DNA of 35,781 nt from Botryococcus braunii (lineage: Eukaryota; Chlorophyta; Trebouxiophyceae). Positions 20,456 through 29,900 of the stretch are shown in pieces. Under the pieces are notes generated by a model. The model was given only the letters and a program-made list of their open reading frames with translations, was not told the DNA's origin and did no database searches. The translations under genes and the position numbers were made by a program. Position 1 is the first letter of the stretch. Each line of letters opens with the position of its first letter. The DNA lies in assembly GCA_002005505.1 (NCBI GenBank), contig KV908546.1, positions 25,001-60,781 of the forward strand, read 5' to 3'.

Positions 20456-21664
20456 TTACTTTTGAGGATTATGCCCCGGCCCTTTTCCCTTCCAATGTGC
20501 TCCCCGGCCACCACGGCCCTTCCACTGCCCACCTCGAGCTTGATTAGAGGGGAAAGGAGGAGGTGGGGGCAATTGACTGTCGCGCCTGCTCTTCCTTTGC
20601 AAGTAGTCCCGCTTGGCCTGACATTGCCATTGCTCGTGACCAAAGTTTTTGCAGAAATAACACTGGCGCTCGGAGGGGACGCTTGTCCGAGAATCTAACT
20701 TCCCACCAACGTTGTGTCCGACGGCTCCAAGCACAGGCCCCTGGGTGAATCCCGGAAAGTATGCCGGCGTGCTTGTTGGAGTTCTCTTCACAACGTTGAG
20801 AACCTTCCTTCCTTCCTGTCCCCTCAGCATCCCCCCTGATTTTAAGTTGCTTTCATATTGCACCACATAAGTGCACAATGAGTCGAGGCTTGTGAACCTG
20901 ACACCAGTTTGAGGGTTAACTGTGCAAGCAACTCTAATAGGAGCATTCAGGCCTTTGAGGAACATATATATTTTATCATTTTCGCAGATGTCATATTCGG
21001 TTTCTACATCACTCAACAAGGAAATAAACCTTTCTATGTATCTTTCAACGCTTTCTTGCCCTTGATAAACATGGTCTAATTTTTGCCGGGCAGCCATAAC
21101 CAAATCTGTAGAGTCGTATCGATTTCCCATAAAATTTTTAAAGTCTTCCCATGTTGGCTCTGTTTGACCTCCTTCCCTTTCCTTCCTTTTGAGGTATGTC
21201 CCCCAAACCTTTGTAGGTCGCTCCTCCATACATTGCAGCGCGACTGCCACCCACTTGTCCCTTGACACATTTGAAATGTTCACATATGATTCCACCTTAC
21301 TAGCAAAGAATTGGAAGCTTCCTCTTTTTCCTGTAAACATGGCTGGTGTAGGCACACGCACGACGTTAGTGGTGGATGACGTCCGCTTGGATGCTCGTTC
21401 TCCCTCCAAGGCCTCAATCCGCTTCAATAACCGTAGAATTAGGGATTTAGTCTTATTTTTCTTCAAGGGTGTCTTCAAAGGAGTGGGTTTGGGTTTCGTT
21501 TTGGGTGTGGTCGGTTTGGGCGATGGGGCCAGATGCAATTCCGTTTCGGACTCTTCCAAAAGATCATCGACTTCAATACCTTCCTTTTCCAAACCTTCCA
21601 AAATTTCTTTCTCTTTAAGGGGGAGACCGGAGTACTTGTTTCCTTTCCGTTTAACCGCCATCAT
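20456..21664 (-). CDS. gag: Gypsy Gag
   Basis: 402 residues from ATG 21664 (a second ATG follows at 21661). It has a charged N-terminus with a probable coiled coil (EILEGLEKEGIEVDDLLEE), then Lys/Pro/Thr-rich sequence. A retrotrans_gag-like core follows (FQFFASKVESY, WGTYLKRKE, YIERFISLLSDVE). A CCHC knuckle CYFCKNFGHEQWQC is near 333-347, and the tail is Gly/Arg-rich. It forms the virus-like particle and binds genomic RNA. The frame is intact to TAA 20458-20456. Confidence 0.9.
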   Translation of the reverse strand: MMAVKRKGNKYSGLPLKEKEILEGLEKEGIEVDDLLEESETELHLAPSPKPTTPKTKPKPTPLKTPLKKNKTKSLILRLLKRIEALEGERASKRTSSTTNVVRVPTPAMFTGKRGSFQFFASKVESYVNISNVSRDKWVAVALQCMEERPTKVWGTYLKRKEREGGQTEPTWEDFKNFMGNRYDSTDLVMAARQKLDHVYQGQESVERYIERFISLLSDVETEYDICENDKIYMFLKGLNAPIRVACTVNPQTGVRFTSLDSLCTYVVQYESNLKSGGMLRGQEGRKVLNVVKRTPTSTPAYFPGFTQGPVLGAVGHNVGGKLDSRTSVPSERQCYFCKNFGHEQWQCQAKRDYLQRKSRRDSQLPPPPPFPSNQARGGQWKGRGGRGAHWKGKGPGHNPQK

Positions 21665-21723
21665 ATCAATGGGACAATGCAATTACAACCTTCCCTACGT
21701 CTCCCTTCGGTTCGAGGCTCTAA

Positions 21724-21740
21724 CCGCCTCGCCGATACCA
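21724..21740 (-). promoter_or_regulatory. Gypsy primer-binding site (3'-end tRNA type)
   Basis: The minus strand reads TGGTATCGGCGAGGCGG one base after the LTR end. TGG is the complement of the tRNA CCA end, and TGGTATC matches the start of plant initiator-Met primer sites. The following bases differ from the usual TGGTATCAGAGC, so the primer tRNA is uncertain. This is the conventional type of site, unlike the Copia elements here. Confidence 0.6.
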
Positions 21741-21741
21741 A

Positions 21742-22192
21742 TTTAACGAAGTGAGACGTGTAACTAAGATTTATAACAAGCTAAGCAAGGGTTTCAGGCA
21801 AGGGTGACACCGAAGGTAGGAATCGAAGTTCCAATCCGTTACAAGTTCGCAGCCCTCCTCACGCAGGTCGTCCGAGTCTCCAAAGAACAATATATAATGA
21901 ACAATGTAGAGAATGCTAGATGTCTCACTCGTAGCAGCAAACCCCAAAGACAATGATAACCACCCGAGTTCCTAGTCCACCTATGCGCGGATCCCGCTAC
22001 GTCGTCCCTCTACGAGATGCTCTCGCGAGCATAACGATATGGATGACAAGAGGAGACCCACTAGGATATTACAGTCATTTTCCTACACACAAGGACAACG
22101 AGATCTACTCGTATCCCAAAGGGCACGAAGAAACATGAACTACGCGCACATCCTACGTGAGACGCGTCGCGCTGACGCGGCACCTCACTACA
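21742..22192 (-). repeat. Gypsy 5' LTR, 451 bp
   Basis: Same length and, by eye, same sequence as 15542-15992. TATA-type box at 21891-21898. Identical LTRs point to a recent insertion. Confidence 0.95.
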
Positions 22193-22197
22193 GCTGC
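22193..22197. repeat. target site duplication GCTGC, right copy (Gypsy)
   Basis: Mate of 15537-15541. Confidence 0.93.
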
Positions 22198-22473
22198 AGC
22201 ATTGTGGATGGTTCCAGGCATAGCTGACTGAATGGCAGGTCGGGAGCCTTTAGCACTATTTGCAGCAGTGAATGCATGATCCCATACCACGAAATTCTGA
22301 CCCTGTCTCAGTAGCTTGATGTGTACCTTTACTTGAGTGGCTATGACTTTGGGAAGGGTATCTCCCTCACCCCTTGACGTGCTCGGCGTGCACGGACTTC
22401 GCGTGGGAGATGAGTTAGACTCTTCCTCTGCTGACTGCGATTCTTCACTGGTGCGGGCGCCTTTCTTAGCCAT
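22193..22473 (-). pseudogene. gag: element D Gag, N-terminal piece
   Basis: ATG 22473 has A at -3 and G at +4. The encoded start is MAKKGARTSEESQSAEEE, followed by VIATQVKVHIKL and NFVVWDHAFTAANSAKGS, parallel to the element C gag at 34995. It is interrupted after MPGTIHNAAA by the Gypsy element and resumes at 15536. Its ATG is 15 nt after the stop of the additional ORF and, in this copy, in the same frame. Confidence 0.9.
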
Positions 22474-22488
22474 GCTGCGGAACTCTGG

Positions 22489-23016
22489 TTATTCGTCGTG
22501 TGGTTCGGAGATCTTTGAGTCTCCGTCTTCGTCTTCGCTTTCTGGTTCTGTGCACCACTCCTCAGGGCTGTACCCCTTTATGCTTCCCAATAAGGAGATA
22601 AGGAAGTCTTCGTCAAACGAGGCAAGTGCAGTCTCCACTGCGGTGTAGGCTGCCTTTTCAGCCCAGAATTCCTCCTTGTTTGGGTCTCCGATCTGCTGCA
22701 GGTGCCTTTCGAATAGTGCCCGCGTGACGAAGCCTGGGTCACCGTTGATAAAGGAACACTCCCAGGCTGTAACTTTGTAGGCAGGGTAGACTGGGAATCT
22801 TCGTTTGAACCACTGCGGCGGGTCGAGTCTGCCCTGTCCGTAGGCGCGGCTGACAAAATCCTTTACAATAAATGCTCGTTCTTCAGGTGTTCTCGGTCCA
22901 GTCTCTCCGCCCGCTCTCCTCAAACTGTCATAAGTGGGTGGTGGTGGAGGTGGTTGTTGTCTCACAGGTCTCGTAGAGCCTGTTGCCATACGGCCGCTCT
23001 GTCTGGTTCGTCCCAT
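22489..23016 (-). CDS. additional ORF upstream of gag in element D (175 aa), unrecognised
   Basis: It starts at ATG 23016 (A at -3, G at +4), about 50 nt after the primer site, and stops at TAA 22491-22489. I do not recognise the family. It has a basic N-terminus (MGRTRQSGRMATGS) and a run of Pro. A conserved core rich in aromatic residues follows (FVSRAYGQG, PQWFKRRFPVYPAYK, WECSFINGDPGFVTRALFE), then a helix-like stretch and a strongly acidic tail. Over 131 aligned residues it is about 82% identical by eye to the ORF at 35012-35536 in element C, with mostly conservative changes and no frame lesion. That conservation argues for selection on a protein. It is absent from elements A and E. No CCHC, protease or envelope-like membrane segment is visible. 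Confidence 0.8.
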   Translation of the reverse strand: MGRTRQSGRMATGSTRPVRQQPPPPPPTYDSLRRAGGETGPRTPEERAFIVKDFVSRAYGQGRLDPPQWFKRRFPVYPAYKVTAWECSFINGDPGFVTRALFERHLQQIGDPNKEEFWAEKAAYTAVETALASFDEDFLISLLGSIKGYSPEEWCTEPESEDEDGDSKISEPHDE

Positions 23017-23066
23017 CGTAGCTCCTTGTGCTCGGATTCCACATCTCAAGAGCTCAGCATAGAGTT

Positions 23067-23081
23067 GGTGGGCCCATAACC
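23067..23081 (-). promoter_or_regulatory. element D primer-binding site, initiator tRNA-Met anticodon arm
   Basis: The minus strand reads GGTTATGGGCCCACC directly after the LTR end TTGTACA. The plus strand GGTGGGCCCATAACC equals 15 nt of the plant-type initiator tRNA-Met anticodon arm (from memory). Confidence 0.82.
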
Positions 23082-23786
23082 TGTACAATTCTGAGCTCGG
23101 CGTTTCCTGTATGACCCGTGCACGAAGGGTGATTAGCTCGTCGGTACTCTTGTTGTGTGTAGGAGAACAAGCAGTGACCGAATGTGAATGAGGACTTGAT
23201 AGGCAACAGTCAAGGGATAAGCACCCGAAGTGCCTTTAATGTCCCAATCAAGTCATTACAATGCTACTTGCTTTCTCTCATCGCTCCGTAATTCAAACTA
23301 CTTAATCTACGTAACTACCGATAGTCTGCATTATCAGTGTTCAATGAGGAAAACATTAGCACCAACCTAATAATATTACCTAAACCTTTCCTAACCCATT
23401 GTCAATGAGGCTTCAGTCTCTTAACGTCAGGTTACCTGTATGACACGGGCACGAAGGGTGATTAGCTCGTCGGTACTCTTGTTGTGTGTAGGAGAACAAG
23501 CAGTGACCGAATGTGAGTGAGGACTTGATAGGCAACAGTCAAGAGATAAGCACCCGAAGTGCCTTTAATGTCCCAATCAAGTGCCTCGTCCTTGCACGCC
23601 GGTGTCATAAATCCTTTCTAGCAAACCGTGTCTGATTACCTCATCCTTCCTAATCAACGTATAATTGGTCTAGATGGGTTCTGGCAAAACTCCCAGGTTC
23701 TGCCACCTATTATTCATTGAAGCTGATCTGGCCACTATTACTCTTCTGAGGGAAAGGCACTAAAATGTTCTGTCACTATTATAACA
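23082..23786 (-). repeat. element D 5' LTR, 705 bp
   Basis: Pairs with 9851-10554; about eight differences by eye, including one inserted A. Confidence 0.95.
23106..23582 (-). repeat. internal direct repeat pair of element D 5' LTR (23106-23253, 23435-23582)
   Basis: Same arrangement as in the 3' LTR. Donor-like ACAG|GTAACC ends the first unit and ACAG|GAAACG ends the second. The GT-AG interval is 23435-23107 (329 nt). This copy would lie in the 5' leader of the element D transcript. Confidence 0.9.
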
Positions 23787-23791
23787 AAAGC
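23787..23791. repeat. target site duplication AAAGC, right copy (element D)
   Basis: Mate of 9846-9850. Confidence 0.93.
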
Positions 23792-25264
23792 TCTCCTAGA
23801 CCCATAACTGCTGGTGGGAGCAAATACCTCCATTACATCCACTCCTAGAATTTGCCTACACCCTTGAGCCACCAGCCTAGCCTTGAACCTCAGCACATTA
23901 CCATGAGCATCCATTTTCACTGAAAAAATCCAGTGAACTGGGATTACTTTGTGGCCACGAGGTCTTGGAACAAACTCCATTACCTCATGAGCATCTAATG
24001 AATTTTGCTCTTCCTGCATAGCAGCCTTCCAATATTCCCACTGTGGGGACTGCTTGGCCTCCTTTAGACTGGAAGGCACACTAATCTTCCCAAATCTCAC
24101 CCCAGTGTGCTTCCCCTGATCTTGCTTACTCTCACCCTCATTGTCACCCACTACTCTTTCGCTGAATGTCGCCGCACTGCACGTGGGGACTGTGGGCAAA
24201 GATCCAGTCCTCCCCCTCTGCTCTTTCTCTCTCTTAGACTCACAGCTTGCCCTCTCAAGCTTGCTGTCAGACACTCTAACATCATCCTCCCAAACACAGG
24301 TACCTCTCGGAAAGCTCTTGTAATTGGGGGAATTCTCACACTGTCCAGGCTTCCGATTCACCTCCTCAGACACACTCTCACATGGCTGACGGTTTGCAGT
24401 CCCGTCTGGACTCTCACAGGCATTTGAACCACTCTGCATTGCATGAGCTCTTGGTCTGTCTTGATGCTGTGCCCATGTCTCTCTCTCTCTCTGTCTGCTC
24501 CCTGCTAGACATGAGCGCTGGGGCGCAGGCCCAGCAGCACACTCCCATGCATGGCCCACACTTGCGTGGCTGGCACCACATTGTTCTAGGGCATCACAGA
24601 TTGATTTCCCATCTCTAACATTTCTCTCAGGCACTGAACAGGTCGCACCCATACAGCTCAGCTCACTTGGACCATCTGCAGTCTGATCAGAGACTGCCCC
24701 CCTCTCATCTCTTACAAGTGAAGCAGGTCTCTCGGTGTCCTGACCCAATTCCTGCACTTCCCCTGGTCCCTGTGACTCTGTGTCACCTTCAGTCATCCCC
24801 TCTCGCTCACAGCTCTCTCCCTTATCCTGTGCCAGCAGGATATCTCGAGCCGCAGTTCGTTGCTCATAGCGTTGAGCCCGCGACAGTCCGTCCGGAGGCG
24901 GAATGGTCGTTGCTGGAAGAGTGTTACGCAGTGACTGCTGTGCTCGATCTAATATCCGTTGGTGTTGCCCGCTGTCCGAACTTCCTCGCGCCAGTCGTTG
25001 AATTGCGTCCAGAGCCCCGGACTGATCCAAGTCCGGCTGCTGTTCTCCCGTGCTTGATTCAGGAGTCACACTGGGAGTGCCCTCCTCTTGGGAAGGCTTC
25101 CCCTGACTATCAGGCTCAGTTGCAGCCTGGTCAGAGGGTACTGGGAAGGAGCTGTCAGGTCTAATGCTGGAGCATGGGCTGCTGACAGTCTGATTCTGCG
25201 TGCTGCATTGTGGCAATGACCTCACTGGGTTGCTGCTGTACATTTGCCCTGGTAGGTCTTCAGG
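23787..25264 (-). pseudogene. pol: element C integrase/RT linker and RT start
   Basis: Open frame of about 490 codons following TAA 25267-25265 and cut at its 3' end by element D. The first part is a long Ser/Glu/Cys-rich linker (QRYEQRTAARDILLAQDKGE and several isolated Cys). The end is the RT start VIPVHWIFSVKMDAHGN and ARLVAQGCRQ. From about 25163 leftward it is nearly identical to element D (13233 leftward). To the right of that point similarity drops sharply, which marks a recombination boundary. Confidence 0.9.
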
Positions 25265-25799
25265 TTATGAGAACTGCTGGGGCTGGTCAGGGAGAACTGC
25301 CATTCCCACCCGAGTAGCTCCTCGAATGTGTTCTACAAATTGGACATCTCTGCTCTCTCTCCAGATCCCCCCTCCCATATAGACACGGTATGCCTTTGAC
25401 ACTGGAGAGTAACCAGTGAGCATCCCAGCCACAGCCTTTGGTGCAAAAACCCCCCTCTGCTGATCAGGAACGTGCACAAATGCCAGGCATCCCCATGTGC
25501 GCAGCAAGGATACATCTGGTTTATATCCCATGAACATTTCACAGGGAGATAGGGGCCTGCCTGTGCTGGTTCCCATATTTAGGAGGGTGCAGGCTGTCTC
25601 CAGGGCTTCCTTTCACATAACAGGGCTTGCTGCAGCAAAATTTAGAAGGGTTCTGGTGCGCTCCTTGAGGGTTCTGTTGGCTCTCTCAGCAACTCCATTC
25701 TGCTGAGGGGTATTTGGGGCAGATGTCTCCAGCTTAGTGCCCTGGGATGCACAAAATTCCTTGAACTTGGCATTTAAGAACTCTGTGCCTCTGTCACAG
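25265..25799 (-). pseudogene. pol: element C integrase core, C-terminal piece with two nonsense codons
   Basis: It continues from 33036 across the element E insertion (RC|DRGTEF). Visible are the second catalytic Asp (DRGTEFLNAKF), then APNTPQQNGVAERANR with the catalytic Glu, and the region DVSLLRTWGCLAFVHVPDQQRG. TGA at 25615-25613 replaces a Trp codon (element D reads ASPVMWKEALE). TAA at 25267-25265 replaces a Tyr codon (QFSYPEG in D). The phase is otherwise unbroken, so these are simple point lesions. Confidence 0.9.
25795..25799. repeat. target site duplication CACAG, left copy (element E)
   Basis: CACAG directly before TGTTGAATG of the element E LTR. The mate is at 33036-33040. Confidence 0.95.
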
Positions 25800-26678
25800 T
25801 GTTGAATGAATTGGTCAATACTGTACTTAGTGACATCCCCTGTCACATGCCATCAACAGCAGTGTAAACTATAGCCTTTATAGCCCTTTATGAACGGTAT
25901 AGATCATACTCGTACCTCAATGACATAACACGTGACTTGTACGATATGCGTTCTCAATAGACATTACGTATGGTAGTACTTTAGGATCCCTGCAGTCCGA
26001 GCCATCCCTGGGCAGCCCAGGAACGGCTCGGTACTTGTCCGAAGCATGTTGGTATCCTTGACCAACCTCTACTGTTGGAGAGTGCTGTGTGCTGTTCCTG
26101 GAAACGTTGTAGCGTGGACGGTTTTTCCCACAGGCTACGAACTGACGCTGCCGTCGTGCCATCACTGCAGGTGTGTTTAGGATTCTCAAAGTCGTTCCAG
26201 ATACGATTGTGCTCAAACATTCAGACCAGTTAGATATTAATGCTGTGTGCATTGATGAGAGTGCATGACGAGAGCGCACTGAATGTTTGACCTCATTGAG
26301 ACTTATGTTGACGTCCACCGTTGTGGCGGTAAGATAGTTTCACTGTACAAACATCACAAAGAGACCTTGCTGAGTTACTGATGAACTATTATTGTATTCT
26401 AGTGACGTAAAGTAGACATCGCAAGGCCTCTTTGGTGCTGAACTCTGCTATCAGGCAAGGCGTAGTGTTACGTGGTCTTTAGCAAGAGTGAGAGCAGTTA
26501 ACATCATTTGTAAGACTTGTCCGAAGCATGTTGGTATCCTTGACCAACCTCTACTGTTGGAGAGTGCTGTGTGCTGTTCCTGGAAACGTTGTAGCGTGGA
26601 CGGTTTTTCCCACAGGCTACGAACTGACGCTGCCGTCGTGCCATCACTGCAGGTGACGCCGCAAGCAGAAATGCTTGA
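25800..26678 (+). repeat. element E 5' LTR, 879 bp
   Basis: Starts TGTTGAATGAATTGG and ends GCAGAAATGCTTGA. The 3' terminus TTGA is unusual, because most LTRs end in CA. It was fixed by comparing both copies and their flanks (primer site after one, CACAG after the other). A small GAAA-loop hairpin (AAGCA/TGCTT, about 26663-26676) precedes the primer site. Confidence 0.95.
26033..26655 (+). repeat. internal direct repeat pair of element E 5' LTR (26033-26173, 26515-26655)
   Basis: Two identical 141-bp copies, offset 482. The first continues CTGCAG|GTGTGT, the second CTGCAG|GTGACG. A GT-AG interval of 482 nt spans 26171-26652. The first copy is preceded by CGGCTCGGTACTTG, close to CGGCACTTG at the same point in element C. 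Confidence 0.93.
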
Positions 26679-26692
26679 GGTTATGGGCCCAC
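26679..26692 (+). promoter_or_regulatory. element E primer-binding site, initiator tRNA-Met anticodon arm
   Basis: GGTTATGGGCCCAC directly after the LTR, complementary to 14 nt of the plant-type initiator tRNA-Met anticodon arm. The next bases GCTT continue the complementarity if three tRNA bases are looped out. The rest of the leader to 26986 has no ORF beyond a 7-codon one starting in the primer site. Confidence 0.83.
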
Positions 26693-26986
26693 GCTTTCCA
26701 AGCTGAGCTTGCAGTGACGCACGACAGATTTCCAGGGAGAAAAGGGGTTTCGGACCCCGCTTCGAGACTGCGAGCTTCACTGACGAGTGAGGTCTGGCCG
26801 TTCAAACATATCGAGCTAGTCACGTAAAATTATTCCTTCTGTAGTGCTGGAAGGAATTGTTGTACAGTAGCAACTGGGCTGGGAAAGCAGAAGTACTTCT
26901 GGGACTGATCAACTCAGTGTCAGAGCTAGGAAGAAGTGCTTCCAGGGGAAGTCATTTAAGGCTTGGAGTGAAGAACTGGCTTGATC

Positions 26987-29900
26987 ATGAAAACTAGAAG
27001 CAGACAAGTGATCATGAAAACGAGAAGTAAGCACACTGCAACGGAGTCTGGATCAGCTGGGTCTGGCTCCTCCATCAGTGCATCACCCAGCCAGCCAGCA
27101 AACTCCACTGCGCAGAGTGGAGAGATGTGCATCGCAATGACGAAAACCGGTGGCGTCGTCACCACGAATGTCAAATGTCCAGTGACTCTGGACAGAGAGG
27201 GAGTGGAATTTCCACTCTGGGATCTGGCATATGTGGCAGCCTGTGGCCTCAAAAGGTGCAAGGCAGCCATTGAAGCTCCAATGCCAGACACAGAGGAGAA
27301 TGCAGCAGCGCTCCTAATGCTGATTGAGAGCGTCCCCAAGGCGTGGGGTGCCAAGCTGGCTGCAATGCAAGTGGCAGCCAATGCCTACCAGTGGGTTCGA
27401 GAGCGTTTTACTGGAGGGGCAGACCAGGAGGTAACAGCACGCTGGCTGGAGCTCCTACACACCAGCATGGGAGAGACAGAAACGTTGGAGGACTACTACA
27501 ACAGGAAGGTGGCACTCTTCCATGCACTCAAGCGAAATGGGCACTCCATCATGGAGAGAGAAGCCAAGCTGGCAATCATCAAGGGCCTGCCAGAGGAAGC
27601 GAAGGAGACTGGGATGTTCTCCTCATCTGCTGGGAAGGATCTGGAGGGACTGTGGGAGATCATCTCCACCACAGCCAAGGGACTGGGCTTCAACGACCAG
27701 GTCCCCAGAGTCACCCCTGTGGCCAGGGCAGCCATCACACCAGCCTACTCCACCACACCAGGGACTGCAAGCCCACAGGAGACCCAAGCTGGAGGCCAGG
27801 GGGGCCAAGCTTCATCGACCAAGGTGGAGGGACGGGACCGGCGTGACAACAGGCGCTGCCGCTACTGCAACAAGCTAGGCCATTTTGAGAGGAACTGCCT
27901 CAAGAAGGAGGCGGACGAGAAGATGCAACAGAACCTGCAGCAAGTCATGGCTGCAATGGCCAATCTGCTTCCGCAATTCCAAAATCAAGCGTCGGCTGCA
28001 GTGGCTCGACCTCCGGAGGGCAGCGGGAACGGCAACAACTTTTTCCCCGGGGGATATCCACCACCCTCTGGTATGTCTGCCATGATTTCTCTGAATGTCT
28101 TAACACCAACACGCGTCATGCCAGAAGCGAGAAGTTTTCTGGTGGACAGTGGAGCCACCATCCACCTAGTCAATGATCTGTCCCTGCTACATTCCCCCAC
28201 CCTGCACAGAAATCCCATTCCTTTGCATATGGCTACGTCAGATGCCACGGGACAGATAATTGCAACTGGTTCCCTATGCTTGAGCAGTGCAGAACAGCAA
28301 CCCCTGTGGCTTCACAATGTGCATTGTGTTCCTTCAGCTACAGCTAATCTGATTTCAGTGACAGCTGCTATACGTGATGGGGCTAGTTTTGTGACAGACA
28401 GTGTGGGAAGTTACACTGGTATGCGTGGCGCTCAAAACTGGTCTTGTTCAGTTGCACAGAGAAATGGCCTGTATTTCTTGCAGAAGGTCAGTCCAGTCAG
28501 AAACCCTGTCTCTGTGTTCGTTAACACAGCCAGAGCACCAGTCGCTCATGATTGCAGATTGAGAGCACTGTGGCACAGTAGACTGGGGCACCCAGGGGAG
28601 GTTAATATGAGGCGACTGCAGTCTGAAGATTTGGTCCTGGGCATCCCTGTATCTCTCTCCCCTTGCGCAAACTGTCACTCTTCATGTGAAGCGTGCATTC
28701 AAGGAAAGCACAGTCGTCCCCCTTTTGGAACCAGTTCCAGAGCAGCCACTGAGCCCCTTGAGAGAATTCATTTGGACACAGTTGGCCCCATCTCCCCTAC
28801 AGCTATTACTGGGGAGCGCTTCTTTGTCACGATTGTGGATGAGGCTACGCACTACGTCATAGCCCTGGCAGTAAAAACCAAGGATGCAATCAGCAGTGCA
28901 GTCAGAGACCTCCTGATTTTTTGGCAGAGGCAGTTGAACCGCTCTGTTAAGTGCATTCGTACTGACAGGGGGACAGAATTCCTCAACAGTACATTGAAGG
29001 GTTTCTGTACGCAGGAGGGAATTAAATTTGAGACCTCTGCAGCATACACGCCTCAGCAAAATGGCGTTGCTGAACGGATGAACCGAACAATCAAGGAGAA
29101 GGCCAGAACACTCATGTTGCATGCAGCTGCCAAACAGTCACTCTGGAAGGAAGCAGTGGAGACAGCCTGCATCCTGTACAATATGGGACCTGTGACTGGA
29201 CGTGACAAGACGCCTTATGAAGCCTTCCATGGGGTAAAGCCCGATGTATCCCTGCTCAGGACTTTTGGCTGTCTAGCACATGTGCACATACCTGATCACC
29301 AAAGGGGAGTGTTTGAGTCTAAGACCTCCCCTGGTCTCTTCACAGGGTATTCCAGTGTGTCAAAGGCATATAGAATTTATATGGGAAACGGGATTTGGAA
29401 AGAAAGCAGAGATGTTACTTTTCTGGAGCACTTAAGGGGCGCAGACAGAGTGGGGCTTAGCACCATGTCTCCTGTGAGTCCAAATGCAGTCCAGCAGCCC
29501 TTTGCCTTGCCTTTTGTACAACAGGAGGGCCAGCAGTCCTTGGGTCAGTTGTCCTTTTGGGACTCAGATGATCCTGAGCCTCTCTGCAACCGAGAGGTCA
29601 ACGTGCAGCAGTCCGGACCTGACTCCCCCTGTGCAACCACCCCCTGTGCAACTACCCCATGTGCAATCAACCCCTGTGAGAATTCTGAGACTTCAAGTGT
29701 CAACGTGGACGGGGAGCCCACTTCCTCGGAGCTGAGCCATACGCAGTCCGGCCACAGCTGGTCCGTACTCGGACACATGGAGAACCTGGCGCGAGGAGGC
29801 GAGGAGACCAAGTCACACATGCAACGTTTGAATAATGTGCAAGAATGTGTTCGAATGGAAGTTGGGGCCATGGGTGTCCGAGGGCAAGACGGGCTGACCC

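Larger units (their letters stand above)
15542..22192 (-). mobile_element. Ty3/gypsy chromovirus-type element, 6,651 bp
   Basis: The 451-bp LTRs (15542-15992 and 21742-22192) look identical by eye and are flanked by GCTGC duplications; the insertion lies in the gag of element D. On the minus strand the order is primer site, gag (21664-20456), protease-RT-RNase H (20444-17694), then integrase with a C-terminal chromodomain (17693-16191), and a polypurine tract. RT before integrase is the Ty3/gypsy order and the chromodomain marks a chromovirus. A single in-frame TGA separates RNase H from integrase. Confidence 0.96.
9851..23786 (-). mobile_element. Ty1/copia element D, complete but split by a Gypsy element
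   Basis: Bounded by 705-bp (5', 23082-23786) and 704-bp (3', 9851-10554) LTRs with AAAGC duplications, inserted into the reverse-transcriptase region of element C. The order on the minus strand is: LTR, primer site, additional ORF (23016-22489), gag (from 22473), [Gypsy 22192-15542], rest of gag-pol to 10573, polypurine tract, LTR. The LTRs differ at about eight positions by eye, so it is older than the Gypsy element and element E. Two lesions (an extra G at 15427-15434, and TAG at 11838-11836) disable a frame that would otherwise be 1,747 codons. Confidence 0.95.

Noticed and set aside
21710..21742. tRNA gene 3' half next to the Gypsy LTR (GGTTCGAGGC ... GATACCA)
   Set aside because: The T-arm stem does not pair and there is no upstream D or anticodon arm. 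The CCA-like end is simply the complement of the primer-binding site.
25917..26318. 133-codon antisense frame in the element E LTR (also 32274-32675)
   Set aside because: It exists only because the LTR is present twice, has no recognisable features and lies antisense to the LTR.
26033..26655. CRISPR array or tandem satellite (repeated 141-bp units)
   Set aside because: Only two copies per LTR at a fixed position, long units and unrelated spacing. This is LTR structure in a eukaryotic retrotransposon.
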